Source: Lunularia cruciata (taxonomy: Eukaryota; Streptophyta; Marchantiopsida; Lunulariales; Lunulariaceae). Taken from it: a stretch of DNA of 64,000 bases. Below the pieces are notes generated by a model that ran no database searches, was not told the origin of the DNA, and saw nothing but the letters and a program-made list of their open reading frames with translations. The stretch spans positions 50,589,665 to 50,653,664 of the forward strand of contig OX419757.1 of NCBI GenBank assembly GCA_948567375.1, in the 5' to 3' direction. The translations under genes were made by a program, and so were the position numbers. Below, piece after piece: positions 1 to 12,302 of this stretch; positions within the stretch are counted from its first letter, which is position 1, and every line of letters begins with the position of its first letter.

Positions 1-3000
1 GTCCTCGTTGCCAGTGAAGCTTCGAATTCCTGGATGGCCGTTTGTGCATTTTGGAGGTGAGAAAGAGGCTCTCAGGTGGCATCATGAAGGGGATACCCTT
101 TTCAAAGGACCTTGTACTCCGTATGTTAGCGACGGCCTCGTTGGATATGGCAACGTGCAAGGATACGATCAACTTCATACTCTTCATGATCATTGATAGG
201 GACAGGAAGAGGGGGACATTGGACTCAAGAGGAAAAGGAAGAGGGGTTAGGAACAAAGGGTTTCAACTTGGAAACATGAAAGACAGGATAGATACGCATG
301 TGACAAGGTAAGGCAAGTCGATAAGCAATAGGAGAGACAATTTGGGTGATATCAAAGGGTCCTATCCAATTAGGGGCAAGTTTACAAACTTGGGTATCAA
401 GTGGGAGAGGGAGGTTATTGGAGGATAGCATGACTTTATCACCAACTTCAAAGGTGAGATCACGACGATGGTGGTCCGTATATTGTTTTTGGCGATTCTG
501 AGCAACAAGGAGGTGAGACTTGGCTTGTTGGAGCGATTGGGATATAATGGTCAAGAATGTGGAAGTATGAGGAACCTGAGATGGAGGGGGAGCAAGAAGA
601 GAATCTGGAACAAGCGGATCTTGGCCAAAATTGAGAAAGAAGGGAGAAAATCCGATGCTTGCCTGTTTGGAATTGTTGTAGGCAAATTCTGTAGCTACAA
701 GACATTCATCCCAATTGGTATGGTGGACATTGACAAAGGCCCGCAACATATCCTCCAATGTACAATTTGCACGTTCAGTTTGTCCATCAGTTTGAGGATG
801 ATAGGCCGTGGACAAAGCAAGCTTGGTGCCGAGTATTTGGAAGAGTGCTTGCCAAAACTTCCCGGTAAATCGAGGATTACGGTCAGAGATGAGTACACGT
901 GGCATCCCATGATGCTTGAAGACATTGTTGAAGTAGATTTGCGCTAAGGTTGGAGCACCTACGATATCATAGGTTGGTGCCAAGTGGATTTTCTTACTAA
1001 GCTTATCCACAAACACCACGATTGCGATGTGTCCTTGTTTTGTCTTTGGCAAGGATGTGATGAGATCTAAGCTCACATGCTCCCAGCGAGCGGATGGAAT
1101 GGCGAGTGGTTGAAGGAGTCCACTTGGCTTCTTGTTACTTGCCTTGTTACGTTGGCAGCTCTCACACAATTTGACAAATTCTCAAACATCTTGTGTCATG
1201 TTGGGCCACCACCATTGACGTTGGAGGGTACCCAAGGTCTTGTCCACACCCATGTGACCAGCGATGGGTAAATCATGGGCTTCTTGAAGGCGCACAAGTC
1301 GAAGATCACCTTTGGCTGGAACATAGATCTGGTCCGCATGGAATAGAAGGCCTTCCTTGAAGGAGAAGGTGTTGTACTCCTTGTCACCTATTGTTAGACG
1401 ACCATGTACCATTTGGAAGAAGGGATCTTGTTGTAGAGCTAACCAAAACGCGTTATGGATCGTGGGGTCAATTGACACCGTCATAATTGTTACCGCGATG
1501 AGAGGAAGGGACTTCAAATCAGGTCGTTGTGATAGAGCATCAGGGATGACATGGAACCAACTTGGTTTGTACTCAAGTTTGATGTTGAACAGTTGAAGTT
1601 GCTCTTCCGATCGATGATGTCGACTCTTCATGTGCTCCAGGTGTAAGGTCTGCAACAATGGCTTATGATCAGTTTGCATGATCACTTGTTTCCCCAAGAG
1701 ATAATGCCTCCATACCTTGGTGGCATATACCATTGCAAGTTGTTCCGGATCTCAAGCAGAGTAATTTCTCTCAGCTGTATTTAGTCGACGGGACACAAAG
1801 GCAATGGGGTGTAGTCCATCCGGAAATTCTTGTTGCAACACAGCTCCAATTGCAAAGTTAGAAGCATCAAAATCAACCACACAAGGTAGTTGAGGATCAT
1901 ATGGTTGAAGAATGGGTCTTGAAGACACCATATGTTTCAACTTCTGGAATGCTTCTTCATGTTTGGTGTTCCATTGGAAGCTTGAGTTCTTTCCCAAGAG
2001 GTCAGTCAATGGTGCAGCCACATGAGCATAATAGTGGATGAACCACCGGTAAAAATTGGCCAATCCATTGAATGCCCGTACTTCTATAGCATCCTTTGGG
2101 GTAAGCCAATCAGTAATGGCCTTGATCTTCTCTTCCTCCATCTTGATCCCCTCTGATGAGATCTTATGACCCAAGAAGGTAACCTCCTTCTGCCAAAAGC
2201 ACACTTTGACTTCTTGCAATAAAATTTCCATTGTCGTAGTCGTCTTAGGACTTCTCGCACATGATTCACGTGTTCTGCCTCTATCTTGCTATAGATTAAG
2301 ATATCATCCAAGAACACCACCACTGACCGATCCAATAGTCCATCCAACACCCGATGCATCTGATCCATGAAGACTGCTGGAGCATTAGTGAGTTTGGAAG
2401 GTAGAACTCTCCACTCAAAATGTCCATACCTTGTGCGAAAGGCAGTCTTTTGCACATCCTCTCTATCAATCAGAATTTGCCAATAGCCGATACGAAGATC
2501 CAACTTGGAAAAGTAACGTGCTCCACTTAGTTGATCAAGTAAGTCATCAATCCGAGGCAAGGGATATGCATTCTTCATTGTTTGCTTATTGAGCCCACGG
2601 TAATCAATACAGAAATGAAGTCCTCCATCCTTCTTTGGAACAAATAGAATCGGTGCTCCCCAAGGAGAGGTACTATGTCGTATGAAATCCTTCTCTAACA
2701 ACTCTGTAAGTGTTTGCAACTCCTCCAACTCCTTTGGTGAGAGCCGATAGGTTGTTCTACTCACTGGAGTACTCCTTGGCAATAACTTGATCTTGAAGGA
2801 CATACCTTGATCGGAGTGTAATCCCTTTGGCAGATCATTCGGAAACACATCTGCAAACTCCTGAACTATCCAATCAACCATCGCTTGATGCGGCACTTGG
2901 CCTTCCTCAGATTAATCTTGTGCAATCGGTTTGATCCACACCGCAAATACATACTTATCTTCCTCCAAAGCTTGCTCTATGGCGGCTTCCTTAACAAACT

Positions 3001-3597
3001 TCCCTTCTAGGGACTCATCTCTCTTCCAAGCTTGCTCCATGGTTGCATTCCTGGTAAACTTCCCATCCTGGGACTCATCTCCATTCCAGATTTGCTTTAT
3101 GGCTACCTTCTCGACCAACTTCCCATCGTGGGACTGACTATTCATAGGTGTCTTACTCAGAGGTGCCAGACAACCTAATCGGAAATTCCTACCTTGGTGT
3201 TGTACTTGAATTTGGCATCGGGTCCAATCAAATTGAACCTTATGACATTCAAGCCAAGGTAGACCCAGAATGATATCATAGTGTAGAGGTGCCTCTACAA
3301 ACCTCATACACTCCAAATACTCCTTCCCAATCTTGAAGGTAAAAGGATGCGAGGTGCGGAATGCAAAACCCTTTCTACCATCCGCCATCATCAAACTACT
3401 TCCAATCACTGGCTTGATAGGAATACCCAATTCCTTTGCTACTTGCATAGACATGCAATTCTTTGAACTTCCAGAATCAACCAAAATCCTACAACCCCTA
3501 TTAGATATCATACCTTGCAAGTGAAGCAGACTTGCATAAGCCGAGCCTTCAATCCCATTGGAACTAATCAAGCTCCCAGTAGGCGGCTCGAAATCTC
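1..3597 (-). pseudogene. pol: pol of copy A (PR-RT-RNaseH-IN-chromodomain), broken
   Basis: On the minus strand the protease comes first (3571-2912; active-site LVDSGSS). An in-frame TAA at 2912-2914 follows. RT begins near 2896 and contains FLDDILIYS; a frame change near 2200 separates it from the connection/RNase H part (2231-1752). A TGA stands at 1752-1754. RNase H end and integrase zinc region run 1733-1182, another stop lies near 1170, and the integrase core with YHPQTDGQTERAN runs 1169-225. The chromodomain (EEYEVDRIL) continues to base 1 with further stops. Protease is read in the -1 frame relative to gag. The TAA at 2912 and the TGA at 1752 are also present in copy B; the others are private to A. 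Confidence 0.92.
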
Positions 3598-4490
3598 CTA
3601 TTGGGATTCCTCGTTTCCTCGATCATTCCGCTCCACAACCTCCACTTGGGCAACTTGTCGAGGTCGTTCATTCTTAAGTGGACATTGAGCAACTGGCAAC
3701 AATAAAAACAACCACCATTTTGTCGTAGTTTCTCCCTGTCTGCCATGCCCAGTGGTCTTTGTTGAATTGCATCAATCTCCATTGGTGCTGGCTCCTCTAC
3801 TTGTGTGTAGTGTATTTGCAGGCTTTGTGGGGGTCGAGGTCGAGACCAAGTTGTTGCCACCAAGGAATCAAAACATTCGGCCAACCGCATAGCTTCCTCC
3901 AAGTGTTGTGGCTCTTGCATGGTTACCTCTAATTTGGTTCTTGCCTTCAAGCCCCTCACAAATTGATCCAGAGCTTCACCTTCCAAAATATCTGGAATTT
4001 GCATGATGGTGTTTTGGAACTACGTGATGTAACTTCTTACATAGCCAATCTGTTTCAACTCTGCCAACTTATCCCGTGCAGCTCGTGTGGCATTTATAGC
4101 TAGGAACCGACTGATTATTGCGCTCTTGAATTTTGCCCATGTCAAGATCGGTGCAACCATTTGTCGTTCGGCTTGCTCCACTCGAAATCTCTACCATAGC
4201 TTTGCTACTCCATCCAATTGGCTAGAAGCCAAGAGAATCTGTTTTCGCTCATCTTGTAGATTGGTAGCTTCAAAATAACGTTCACAATCAAACACAAAAT
4301 TCTCCACTACACCCGGGAGATTCTTGCCTTCAAATACCTTGGGTTTAGGGAATCTGATCCGATCTTCTCCTTCTCGAATTGGTACTCTCTCCACCTGCTC
4401 TTGTTGTCGAAGATCTCATTCATCCAACAATCAAGTAAGGTGCTCGATTTGTTGTTGCATAGCAAGGATAACATCAAGTATTGCGGCCAT
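3598..4490 (-). pseudogene. gag: gag of copy A, broken
   Basis: Starts at the ATG complementary to 4488-4490 (MAAILDVILAMQQQIEHL) and would end at the TAG complementary to 3598-3600, the same stop used by copy B. Relative to B it has premature stops near the N-terminus (two CGA to TGA changes around 4410-4433), one after the KLW motif, and one near 4020. A 13-base deletion near 3690 shifts the frame and removes the histidine of the CCHC zinc knuckle, leaving only CFYC. Gag would form the retrotransposon particle and bind its RNA; this copy cannot. Confidence 0.88.
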
Positions 4491-4732
4491 GGATGCTCCT
4501 CTATCACACCACTCCCAATCTATCTAATTATTAACACATCAAAATAGCACGTCCACTGTTCTCCATAAGTTACAACCGGAAGCACCAAGGGTTCCTCAGA
4601 TATGGTGATCATATGCAAAAAATCTTGTCCAAAGTGCGAGGTGATGAATTGTGTAAAATGATGCTTGGGTAATATTTAGACGCAAAAATCCCAATGGTTT
4701 GGTGGTCCATAAATTCCATCCATCCTATTCCT

Positions 4733-4744
4733 GCTCTGATACCA
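4733..4744 (-). other. Primer-binding site of copy A (initiator tRNA-Met type)
   Basis: The complement reads TGGTATCAGAGC, the usual plant tRNA-iMet primer-binding site, one base from the inner LTR end at 4746. The same 12 bases occur at the same spacing in copy B. Confidence 0.9.
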
Positions 4745-4745
4745 A

Positions 4746-5158
4746 TGTAAAAGACCGAATCCGAGGAGAGAAATAGGAGAATGGAAACTCACATTGGGAC
4801 ACTAGAATGAGTGAAAACTCCAAATGCCTAACATGAGCTTTGGCTTTGGTATTTATAGGTAGCATACAAGGCCCTTGAAAAGCTTCTCAAGAAGCTTCCT
4901 CAAGCCGCTTTCTTAGAGTGCAAGCCAAGTTAGCTAGGAAGCTTCTCAAGAAGATTCCTTCTAGAAGCCGCCTATTTGGCGTGCAAGCTAAGCTAGTTGG
5001 AAGCTTCTAGAAGCTTCCTTCTAGAAGCTACTTACTTAAGGTGCAAGCTAAGTTAACCGGGAAGTTTCCCTAGAAGCTTCCTAGATACTTCCAGAATATT
5101 CTAGGCTAATTTGTCTTATGTGCTACTTCGTAAGCTCGACTAACTCCATATTGTTACT
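4746..5158 (-). repeat. 5' LTR of copy A, with HSE-like array and TATA box
   Basis: About 413 bp, homologous along its length to the two 423-bp LTRs of copy B and to the solo LTR at 22665-23101. The inner end is TACA (minus strand); the outer end has lost the canonical TG. The minus strand holds a TATA box complementary to 4850-4858. Upstream of it, at about 4870-5085, are repeated GAAGCTTC-type pentamer pairs. The bases outside the LTR (5159-5163, GTGAG) would be the target duplication, but the other end is not in the window. Confidence 0.9.
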
Positions 5159-5269
5159 GTGAGAAAGTCTATTGATAGATTCAGCTTTCCCTTTGAGCAA
5201 TAATCACAAGTGATAAAAGTGACATCAAATAAAACTTATAACTTTAGTGAGATAGATGGTTATCTTGAA

Positions 5270-6600
5270 ACCTCATAACAAACAATGCTTAGACCAGTTT
5301 GGAGTCAATGGGAATTGGTGTAGCAAAAGAAAAGAAGTCCCTTCACACCACCAATACAAAGGTACTAGTTGATTTATCACCAAGTAGAAAAGCAATTGGT
5401 TGTAGATGGGTATTTAGGGTCAATTGTAGAGCTTAGAACAACATCTTGAACTACAAAGCAAGACTCATTACAAAAGGATTCAATTAAAAAACATTTTTTG
5501 ATTACATAGAACCTTTGCATCTATAACCAAGTATGGATTTATTTGGATGCTTCTAGGACTTGCTGTAGATAAAGAATGGGAAGTGGAGCAATTAGATTCA
5601 AAGACAACATTTTTAATGGAGCTCTACAAGAAACCATCTATATGAATGCTTCATATGGGTATGTTGAAGGAAAAATAACATTGTACTTGCTTAAGAAGGC
5701 CTTAAGGGAGCATCTACGTCCTAGTATGAAAAACTAGATTCATAGCTAAGAGTGCCTTCAACCAAGCAAATCCAAACATGAGTGTTTACTACAAGGACAA
5801 TGTTTACGTCCCTTTATATGTTGGCGATCTGTTGGAGATCTATTGTTATTAGGAAATATAGAATCTACCAATGGGATGATAGTTTTCCTATGTTCTATCT
5901 TTGAAATGATTAATATTTTTCCAATGACACTTATTCGTGGGATTAAGGTGACCAACGATAGGAAAGAAAGTTAGATTCAGCTTAATCAACCACACTACGT
6001 GAAAGCAATACCGATTAGGTGTCAGATGACCAAGGCAACACTTATCTTTATACCTCTAAATCTAGAATAGAAGCACAGCATAAGCATGGAAGGAGAGGTG
6101 AAAGACCATGACAAAACCTCTTAATTTCTATGTTAAAATGCTCTTAGTTCTCTTGTGTTTGCCATGGTTTGCAGAAGACTTAATATATGTGATGCAATAT
6201 GAGCATTTGCGAGGTACAGTAGTAGGCTTATGCTACACATTGAAAGGGTTTGAAGATAGTGTTCAAATATTTGAAAGGCATTCAAGATGCATTCTTAGAG
6301 TACAAATTCTCCTAGAGTACACTTTCTCCTACTTTAAAAGTGTGTAAATTAAAAGTATACACAAATGCTGGTTGGAGAGATGATTCTTATAATAATAGAT
6401 CAACTAGTGGATATGTAATCTTACTTAGTGGAGAACAATCGGTTGGTGTAGTAAATAGCAAGCATCTTTTGCACTATCCCATAATAGTTTCCCATGGGAA
6501 ACTATTATTGACGTAAAACTCATAGCTACCACAAATGCTATACCAAGAGATACAACATGAGACAACAAGTTGAGATAATTTTGTTTACAAACCATCCTAA
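5270..6600 (+). pseudogene. Ty1/copia pol remnant (RT and RNase H)
   Basis: Broken plus-strand reading frames give the copia RT signature: RKAIGCRWVFRVN near 5390, then YKARLITKGF near 5460. These are followed by the KNGKWSNxIQ-type segment that corresponds to the family's LDVKTAFLNG. Further on come YVGDLLLLGN-like residues around 5815-5850, a YxMQYEHLRGTVVGLCYTLKGF-like stretch near 6190, and the RNase H segment NNRSTSGYVILLSGE near 6390-6430. Many stops and frameshifts make it a fossil. No LTRs are recognisable. It lies between copy A and the 3' end of the membrane-protein gene. Confidence 0.82.
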
Positions 6601-6693
6601 TCTAAGTCCTCCACCACTCCAGATGTCTGCACTGTTGATAGTCGATGAATCTGATGTAATCAAGCTGAGGAAGCCCCGTCTAAATTAGAGATC

Positions 6694-6699
6694 TTTATT
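6694..6699 (-). promoter_or_regulatory. Candidate poly(A) signal of the membrane-protein gene
   Basis: The complement reads AATAAA, 134 bases downstream of the TGA stop at 6833-6835. Plant signals are loose, so this is suggestive only. Confidence 0.4.
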
Positions 6700-6832
6700 A
6701 AACCCAACTAAAGGGAGCCGCCAATAAAGGCCCAGAAAACCATTCTTTGCCCAAGGTGGTGGGACATTCACTTCATCAAAATTGTTGTTAATCGCCTCTG
6801 CAAGCATATTTTCCTCCGGGCGTAGCCTAAGA

Positions 6833-9425
6833 TCATAGCCTCAATAATTGGCCCGGTAACCACGATCTTGTCCATGACCAGAATCTGGATGTTCCCGAGA
6901 TTTCAATATCCCTGTTTTGGAGCGTCAGTTTTGCTCTGTCGAGAAAAGTAACGATGGCATATGCTGTCAAGTGCAGAAGCCCGACAACCAAATACCTGCA
7001 AGGACGTTAGCTGACATTAGTAAGTCCAATGCACCTCTTCGTCCTACAAGAAGCATCAAACTTTATAAAATGCACTCTGTACACATGTTACTGTATCAAT
7101 ATGACCATTGATGTAGCATCAGGTTTATGTGATTGAGGGAAGGGTACTTACCAAACTGGAGCAAGGTTAGCTCCCACTGCCATGAATGGATATGCCCAAG
7201 GTATGCTGCAGGATAAGCAAGCTGTCAATCCTGTGTTTACCTAGGACTCTGTTACTGTTCTGAGGATGTTTTATCTTCGTTTCAATCTTTTCTATTAAAT
7301 ATAATCATGAAAGGTACAAAAGCTGATCTATAGCTCATGAACAAATATCCCACTGACGAGTACTCACTGGTAGAAGTAAACCAAACCCCACTGCACGAAG
7401 GTGTAAAAGCAACTGTACAGGAAGAAGTATGCTCCCCGAAACCACGGATACCTCTGTCAAAGGACGCACGAAGTCAAAATCCATAAAGATGTACTCAACG
7501 ATGCACTATGAGTGCAGCATTGGGTCGTGGGAAATTATGATGATGGTGTCTAAAGGAAGGTTGAAGTCTGATTATGTGAGGCATCAAATTGAAGTAGTAT
7601 GAGAGGTAAGACAGCATACCATGGAATTAAGAAACAGCTCAGCAAGGAGGAAAACAGCGTTTACAGCATGCAGATTCCATTCCGACTGTCAAAATTACCA
7701 AAGGCAGTCAGATCATGTCGTGGGAACAGTTGATATGTCTCAGCTAAAGCTAGAAATACAGGAAAACTAATTTAAATCTTCCTAACTTTAGGTAGATTCT
7801 CTTCTCCAACAACTGAGACAAAGAGCGTTTTAGTAGCCATATAACTCACCCAAGTGTGCGGAAAGTTTTCAGGGAAGAACGGGTAGAGAAACGTCCAATA
7901 TACTCCGTCTGTTAGTACCACTGCTGGAGCAACAGTCTGCGAAAACTCAATACTGTCAAAGTTCATCCTTTGCAACGAACTTTTTTCAGATCCCTTCTAC
8001 GTTTTATAGCTGCCACTTGGTTCTTGTGCACGATCGAGCAACCTCACCGTAAGCCCTAATCATAAGAGCTAAGAGAAAATAAGTACACACGTCAGATATC
8101 AAGCAATTCCTCCGGTGTCTACTCCACTCTATGACAAACTTGATCGTAGCCGTACACGCCAAAGGAATTGAATTATATCTGCGACAGCCCATGATACTCA
8201 ATTTCCAACACACCACGAGCTGAACGAACTCACTCGATCAGGCCCACCGATTTACAGGAGGTTCCTGGACCACAGGGCCCCCTAGCACTGACAAAACTAG
8301 GAAAGCTAATCAACTGACAAACTTCGAAACAAGAATGCAAGCAGTTCAGGGTGTGAACCTGAAATAAGCCTTGTAATAAGTATCCCAAGTATCCAGCCTT
8401 CTCCTGGGGATTCTCGGTGCTCGCGTAGGGGTCCAGCTCCTTTTCTCCGGGTCTCTTGTCAAATTTTTGATCTTCAGAATCTCCATCTTTACCCAACAAG
8501 CCTTCCTCCACTTCATGCCTTCTAGAATAGTAACCATTCCCGCTGTGTTTTTTGTTGTAAGAATGAACCATCTCGATTATACTGACGTAACTTGCCAGCT
8601 AGAATTACACATCAAAACACTCTCGGTCAGTGCAAATACAGATAATTGGCAGAATGCAAAAAATCTCACAGCATCAATTGATTCTAAGTGGTTCGCTTTC
8701 AAGCTGGCAGATACTTCTGAGCAAGACTGAGTCAGGAAATGGGGACCATATCCCATAGTAGTAAGATATATTCCTCGACCGAGATAATGAAAGAACAAGA
8801 AATTGCACACCCCAAAATATATGATCAGCAGCGTAAGCGACCACCTGAGCAAGCAACATCCGAGGTATCAGTCAATTCATCCATCAAATCATCAATTCTT
8901 TGCGATGACTGAGGAAATCGGTTTTCTGGCCAATTGACTTGTCTTCACCAGCTATCAATTGCATCATAGTGAAAAAACCACAGCCATAATTCTTAACCGT
9001 AATGTGTCTACTTCTCCTCAACAGTACTATTAGCTACTTCTGTACAATTGAACAGAGAGCAATCCTGTACGACCTGCACGTTTGCGATAGAGTGCTTACT
9101 CGGTGTAGAACTTATAAACTTGAACCCAATTCTGACGGGTGAAATATACCATGAAGAGTAATCCTAGCAGGTAGAAAAACCCCGAAATCCGAACTGCAAG
9201 TAACCAGCCTGGGTGCATTCTTCCCGCCCATGCCTCCCATGTCTCTCGTCGTAGAACCACAGTGTTTGAAGTCACCTCTTCGGCGTATTGCTCGACTTCT
9301 TCATGTTCTTCCTCACGCTGCGGTCTTGGATACTCATTGAGAATGATCAGGATTATTGCCACTACGAAGTAAATTAGTACCTGCAACACGCACAGTGCAA
9401 GAGGCCACATATCCAGAACACCCAT
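6833..9425 (-). CDS. Multi-pass membrane protein, uncharacterised plant family (8 exons)
   Basis: Exons (minus strand): 9425-9100, 8844-8715, 8598-8359, 7936-7850, 7685-7620, 7453-7368, 7205-7152, 6995-6833. All introns have GT-AG ends and the joined frame is open for 383 residues. The ATG at 9425 begins MGVLDMWPLALCVLQVLIYF, a first membrane segment. An acidic cytosolic-looking stretch (EEEHEEVEQYAEE) and a conserved-looking MHPGWLLAVRISGF follow. Further hydrophobic segments come from WSLTLLIIYFGVCNF (exon 2), VVLTDGVYWTFLYPF (exon 4), NAVFLLAELFLNSM (exon 5), YPWFRGAYFFLYSCF (exon 6) and YLVVGLLHLTAYAIVTFL (exon 8). From memory this layout matches the plant proteins typified by Arabidopsis At1g10660/At5g62960, whose function is unknown. 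No catalytic motif is seen. The exon 2/3 junction (8715, 8598) is the least certain. Likely functional: no stop or frameshift is needed. Confidence 0.87.
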
Positions 9426-11340
9426 GTTTATCCACCCAGTAAGAACTCGACCGCGATCTCAGACTCTCATCTGCATTTCACAAATCTGTCCAGGACGAAT
9501 TCGTGTACCACAAGGTGATCATATTTCTTGCTCTTTCCTCTAAAATAACAGTCTTTCAGGTGAGGCTGTCGTCCTCAGCACTTGTCATGTATCCAAAGTG
9601 ACTTAAAACAGAGTTCTCCCAAAACTACTGTCAGGTGGATCTCCGGTAGAAAGAGAAATTCCAATCTACAAGCACATTTAACAAATTTTGAGTTACACTG
9701 TTCTGTCAATGTCGCTTCAGCAGCTGCTAGAAGACGTCGGAAACCGAGAAAGAGAGGTCGAAACTCTAGGTCGCAGGAAGACCCTGGACTCAGCTAACAG
9801 CACAGGATAACCCAAATTTGGTCGGATTGTTGGGAAATAGATCTTCTGGTTTATTCTTCTGGCATGCAAAGTGCAGTATCCAACTGGGCAGCTCGACACG
9901 TGTCATCAAATCATCTTGCTCCATTTTGTAGATGGCCGAGCTGGCTAGGACAGCAACATTTGATTGTACTGACTGTACAGAGCCTTTAACTCTTTTGGCC
10001 TTAAAAAATTACGACGGTCTGCACGGACTGCAACTCGGGTAACAACCGGCTGGTTATGCCTGGTGGAAGGCACTTTTCCATTAAACATAACGATCTCCTC
10101 TTGTCCGCGTCACTTAGTCACATGACGTAAGGCTTCCAAACCCGCCAGAACATTTCGCTTTTAGCTCAGACAAATTTCTTTGATCTGACGTAGAAATCAG
10201 TGATCAGAACTATAAATTCCTTTCACAATGCCTGCCCGTCAATGGATCAATAAGAAAAGAGAATGGCTGTTGTCTGCGTCGGTTCCATGAATGCAAAGTT
10301 TTGAACTGATTGCACTCGCCACAAGTTACTGAAAGCGAGTCGGCCTATTACTCAAGAGTGCACACTCATGCAGGTGTCCTTGTATATTTGAACTAGGCAA
10401 AGCTGGACTAGTGTTTGAGTACAACGGGAAGGAACAGACGCCGGGAAACGAACCTTCTGAAACTAAGCTCCTTCATAGTTCGATCTTCTAGTGCTTTCCA
10501 TCCAATCTCCTTAGGACTTTCGTTCCTCAACGCCTAGGAACACGTTCCGGAGTAATTAAACCAGATCCAGATCACAGAAATCTTCCAAATTATACTACTC
10601 TACTACTCTACATTCTTACAACATTCTTATCTTTCACGGTACACGATGACCACAACTCAGCCTCAGTTCTTAGCTCCAAAGTCGTCAAGATTTGCGACTC
10701 CCAGATCAAGAGACGAGTCTCACGCCCTCGTGAGATGCACCGGGAACTGGAATAGTATTCAATCGATTGTCGAATGAGACTAACTCCTCCGACCAAAATT
10801 CGATTCCCTCCTTTTCCTCAACCACGGCAGAAAGCTTACGAGCAATCCAGTACAGTATATTCTGTGCCTGACCGTCATGGACAGCGTAGACGAGCGACGC
10901 GTGGATGAGTTCGTTGCACGCTTGAGGAAATTGTCATTACGTTCGACTAAAGTCGACTCTTCGCGGGAAACAAAGTTCAGGCACGCAAGAATGGTGTGTT
11001 TGACAGTCCGCCACGATGCAACCTAGCCGCCTAGTTTTCACAATCATCGACGGATGCACTCATTTCATCAGAGCAACTCTGAAGCATGTCCACAACAGAC
11101 ACGTTGCACTGCATTCCCATGCTTGGAAGAAGTCAGTACAGTAGAACTGCCAATCATTTTACGGGATGCCACGCGAGTGAAGGCGGTGCCGTAAACATTT
11201 TCCGGATTTAGTGAGTAAACGCATCGCATTTAAGCGACGCCGTACACAGTCGATTCCGGAAACTTTTGAGATTCTCAGGGAAGGTAATTAGTATTGAGTG
11301 GCGACGATAGGCCAGTAATCTAAACTAGTTGATATGGATG
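9426..11340. other. Intergenic region upstream of the membrane-protein gene
   Basis: Mixed-composition single-copy-looking DNA. It must hold the promoter and 5' UTR of the gene starting at 9425. Short frames on both strands (for example 9707-9810 plus, 10608-10796 minus) match nothing I recognise and have no splice partners. No RNA gene or transposon signature was seen. Confidence 0.5.
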
Positions 11341-12300
11341 CACGTGGTGTTGTTGTATAGTTTGAAGCATATATCAAATAAATTTCATTTCGTTTAAAAC
11401 ACTAGTATAAAATAAATTAAATCTATTTATTAAATCTGTATTTTTAATTAAATACAAATAGATATATATTAATGAAAATATATTTACTTTTAATTATAAA
11501 AAAATATTTTATATAAAAATTTCATAATCTCTATGTATTCCCTCGATAAACGTATGGGACAATATCACGAGATCACTCATCACTCACGTTAATTCATTTT
11601 ACGACATCGGTACGGATTTCAGTAGTGGGCCTATCACGGGGTTCCATACCACAAGATCCAGTGCAAATTAGGCGCTGCACTTAGCAGGGCAAGTCAACCA
11701 CTTCTTAAGTATCAGAATTGTCGGGTTGGCCACAATAGGAGATTTCATAAATAGATTTGATGGATATTTATGGGATAAACAACAAACTTTATAATAATTT
11801 TTAGTTAATTTTATAACTAGACGAGATTGTAATGTGAATAATTTAACGCTCTATAAATTCAATTAAAAGATATTCTACGCAAATTACATTTATTTATAAA
11901 AATCAAATCATATATTACGAATTTTAGGAATACCATAAATAAATGAATAATTGTCAGATAGAGTGGCATGTTTCTTCAAGAGGATGGCCATGTGATCACT
12001 TGAATCACATATGATCTAAGATTTGGTTTACTTATTCAAGATCCAAAATACCCCCCCTAAGAATTCAAATTTTTTAACTCAAATTCACCACCCTCCCGAG
12101 CAAATGTACAAGTTGTCAGGCAACTAACGGCGGTTTTGTAGTTTTGCATTGGTGTGTGAAATGATCAGCACCGCCGTGTGACAACCAAGAAATTGATTAG
12201 GTGTCAAGGAATTTTATGCAAAGAGTGCACCAATATTTTTGCAGTGGGAGATCAAGTACCTTGTTTTTGTGTAGGACTCACTTTTTGATGTTGATCCAAG
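11341..12300. other. AT-rich spacer
   Basis: From about 11370 the sequence becomes strongly A/T-rich with homopolymer-like runs and no open frame of note. It marks the change from host-gene DNA to the transposon block. No gene seen. Confidence 0.5.
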
Positions 12301-12302
12301 AC

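Larger units (their letters stand above)
1..5158 (-). mobile_element. Ty3/gypsy chromovirus copy A, 3' end outside the window
   Basis: The minus strand reads LTR, primer-binding site, gag, protease, reverse transcriptase, RNase H, integrase and the start of a chromodomain, in that order from 5158 down to 1, so the 3' LTR lies left of the window. It is the same family as the complete copy at 34582-40225, which it matches nearly end to end in the opposite orientation. The 5' LTR spans 4746-5158; its outer end reads AGTAAC instead of TGTAAC, so the terminal T has mutated. The copy is dead: it carries several premature stops, frameshifts and a 13-base deletion. Family assignment rests on domain order and the C-terminal chromodomain, which defines chromoviruses; I do not assign a clade. 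Confidence 0.93.

Noticed and set aside
460..947. Several overlapping ORFs on both strands at the left end
   Set aside because: Other-frame shadows of the integrase of copy A; the same shadows recur at 38832-39319 in copy B.
9707..9811. Short plus-strand frame MSLQQLLEDVGNREREVE upstream of the membrane gene
   Set aside because: Only about 34 codons, on the opposite strand and without any partner exon or known homology.
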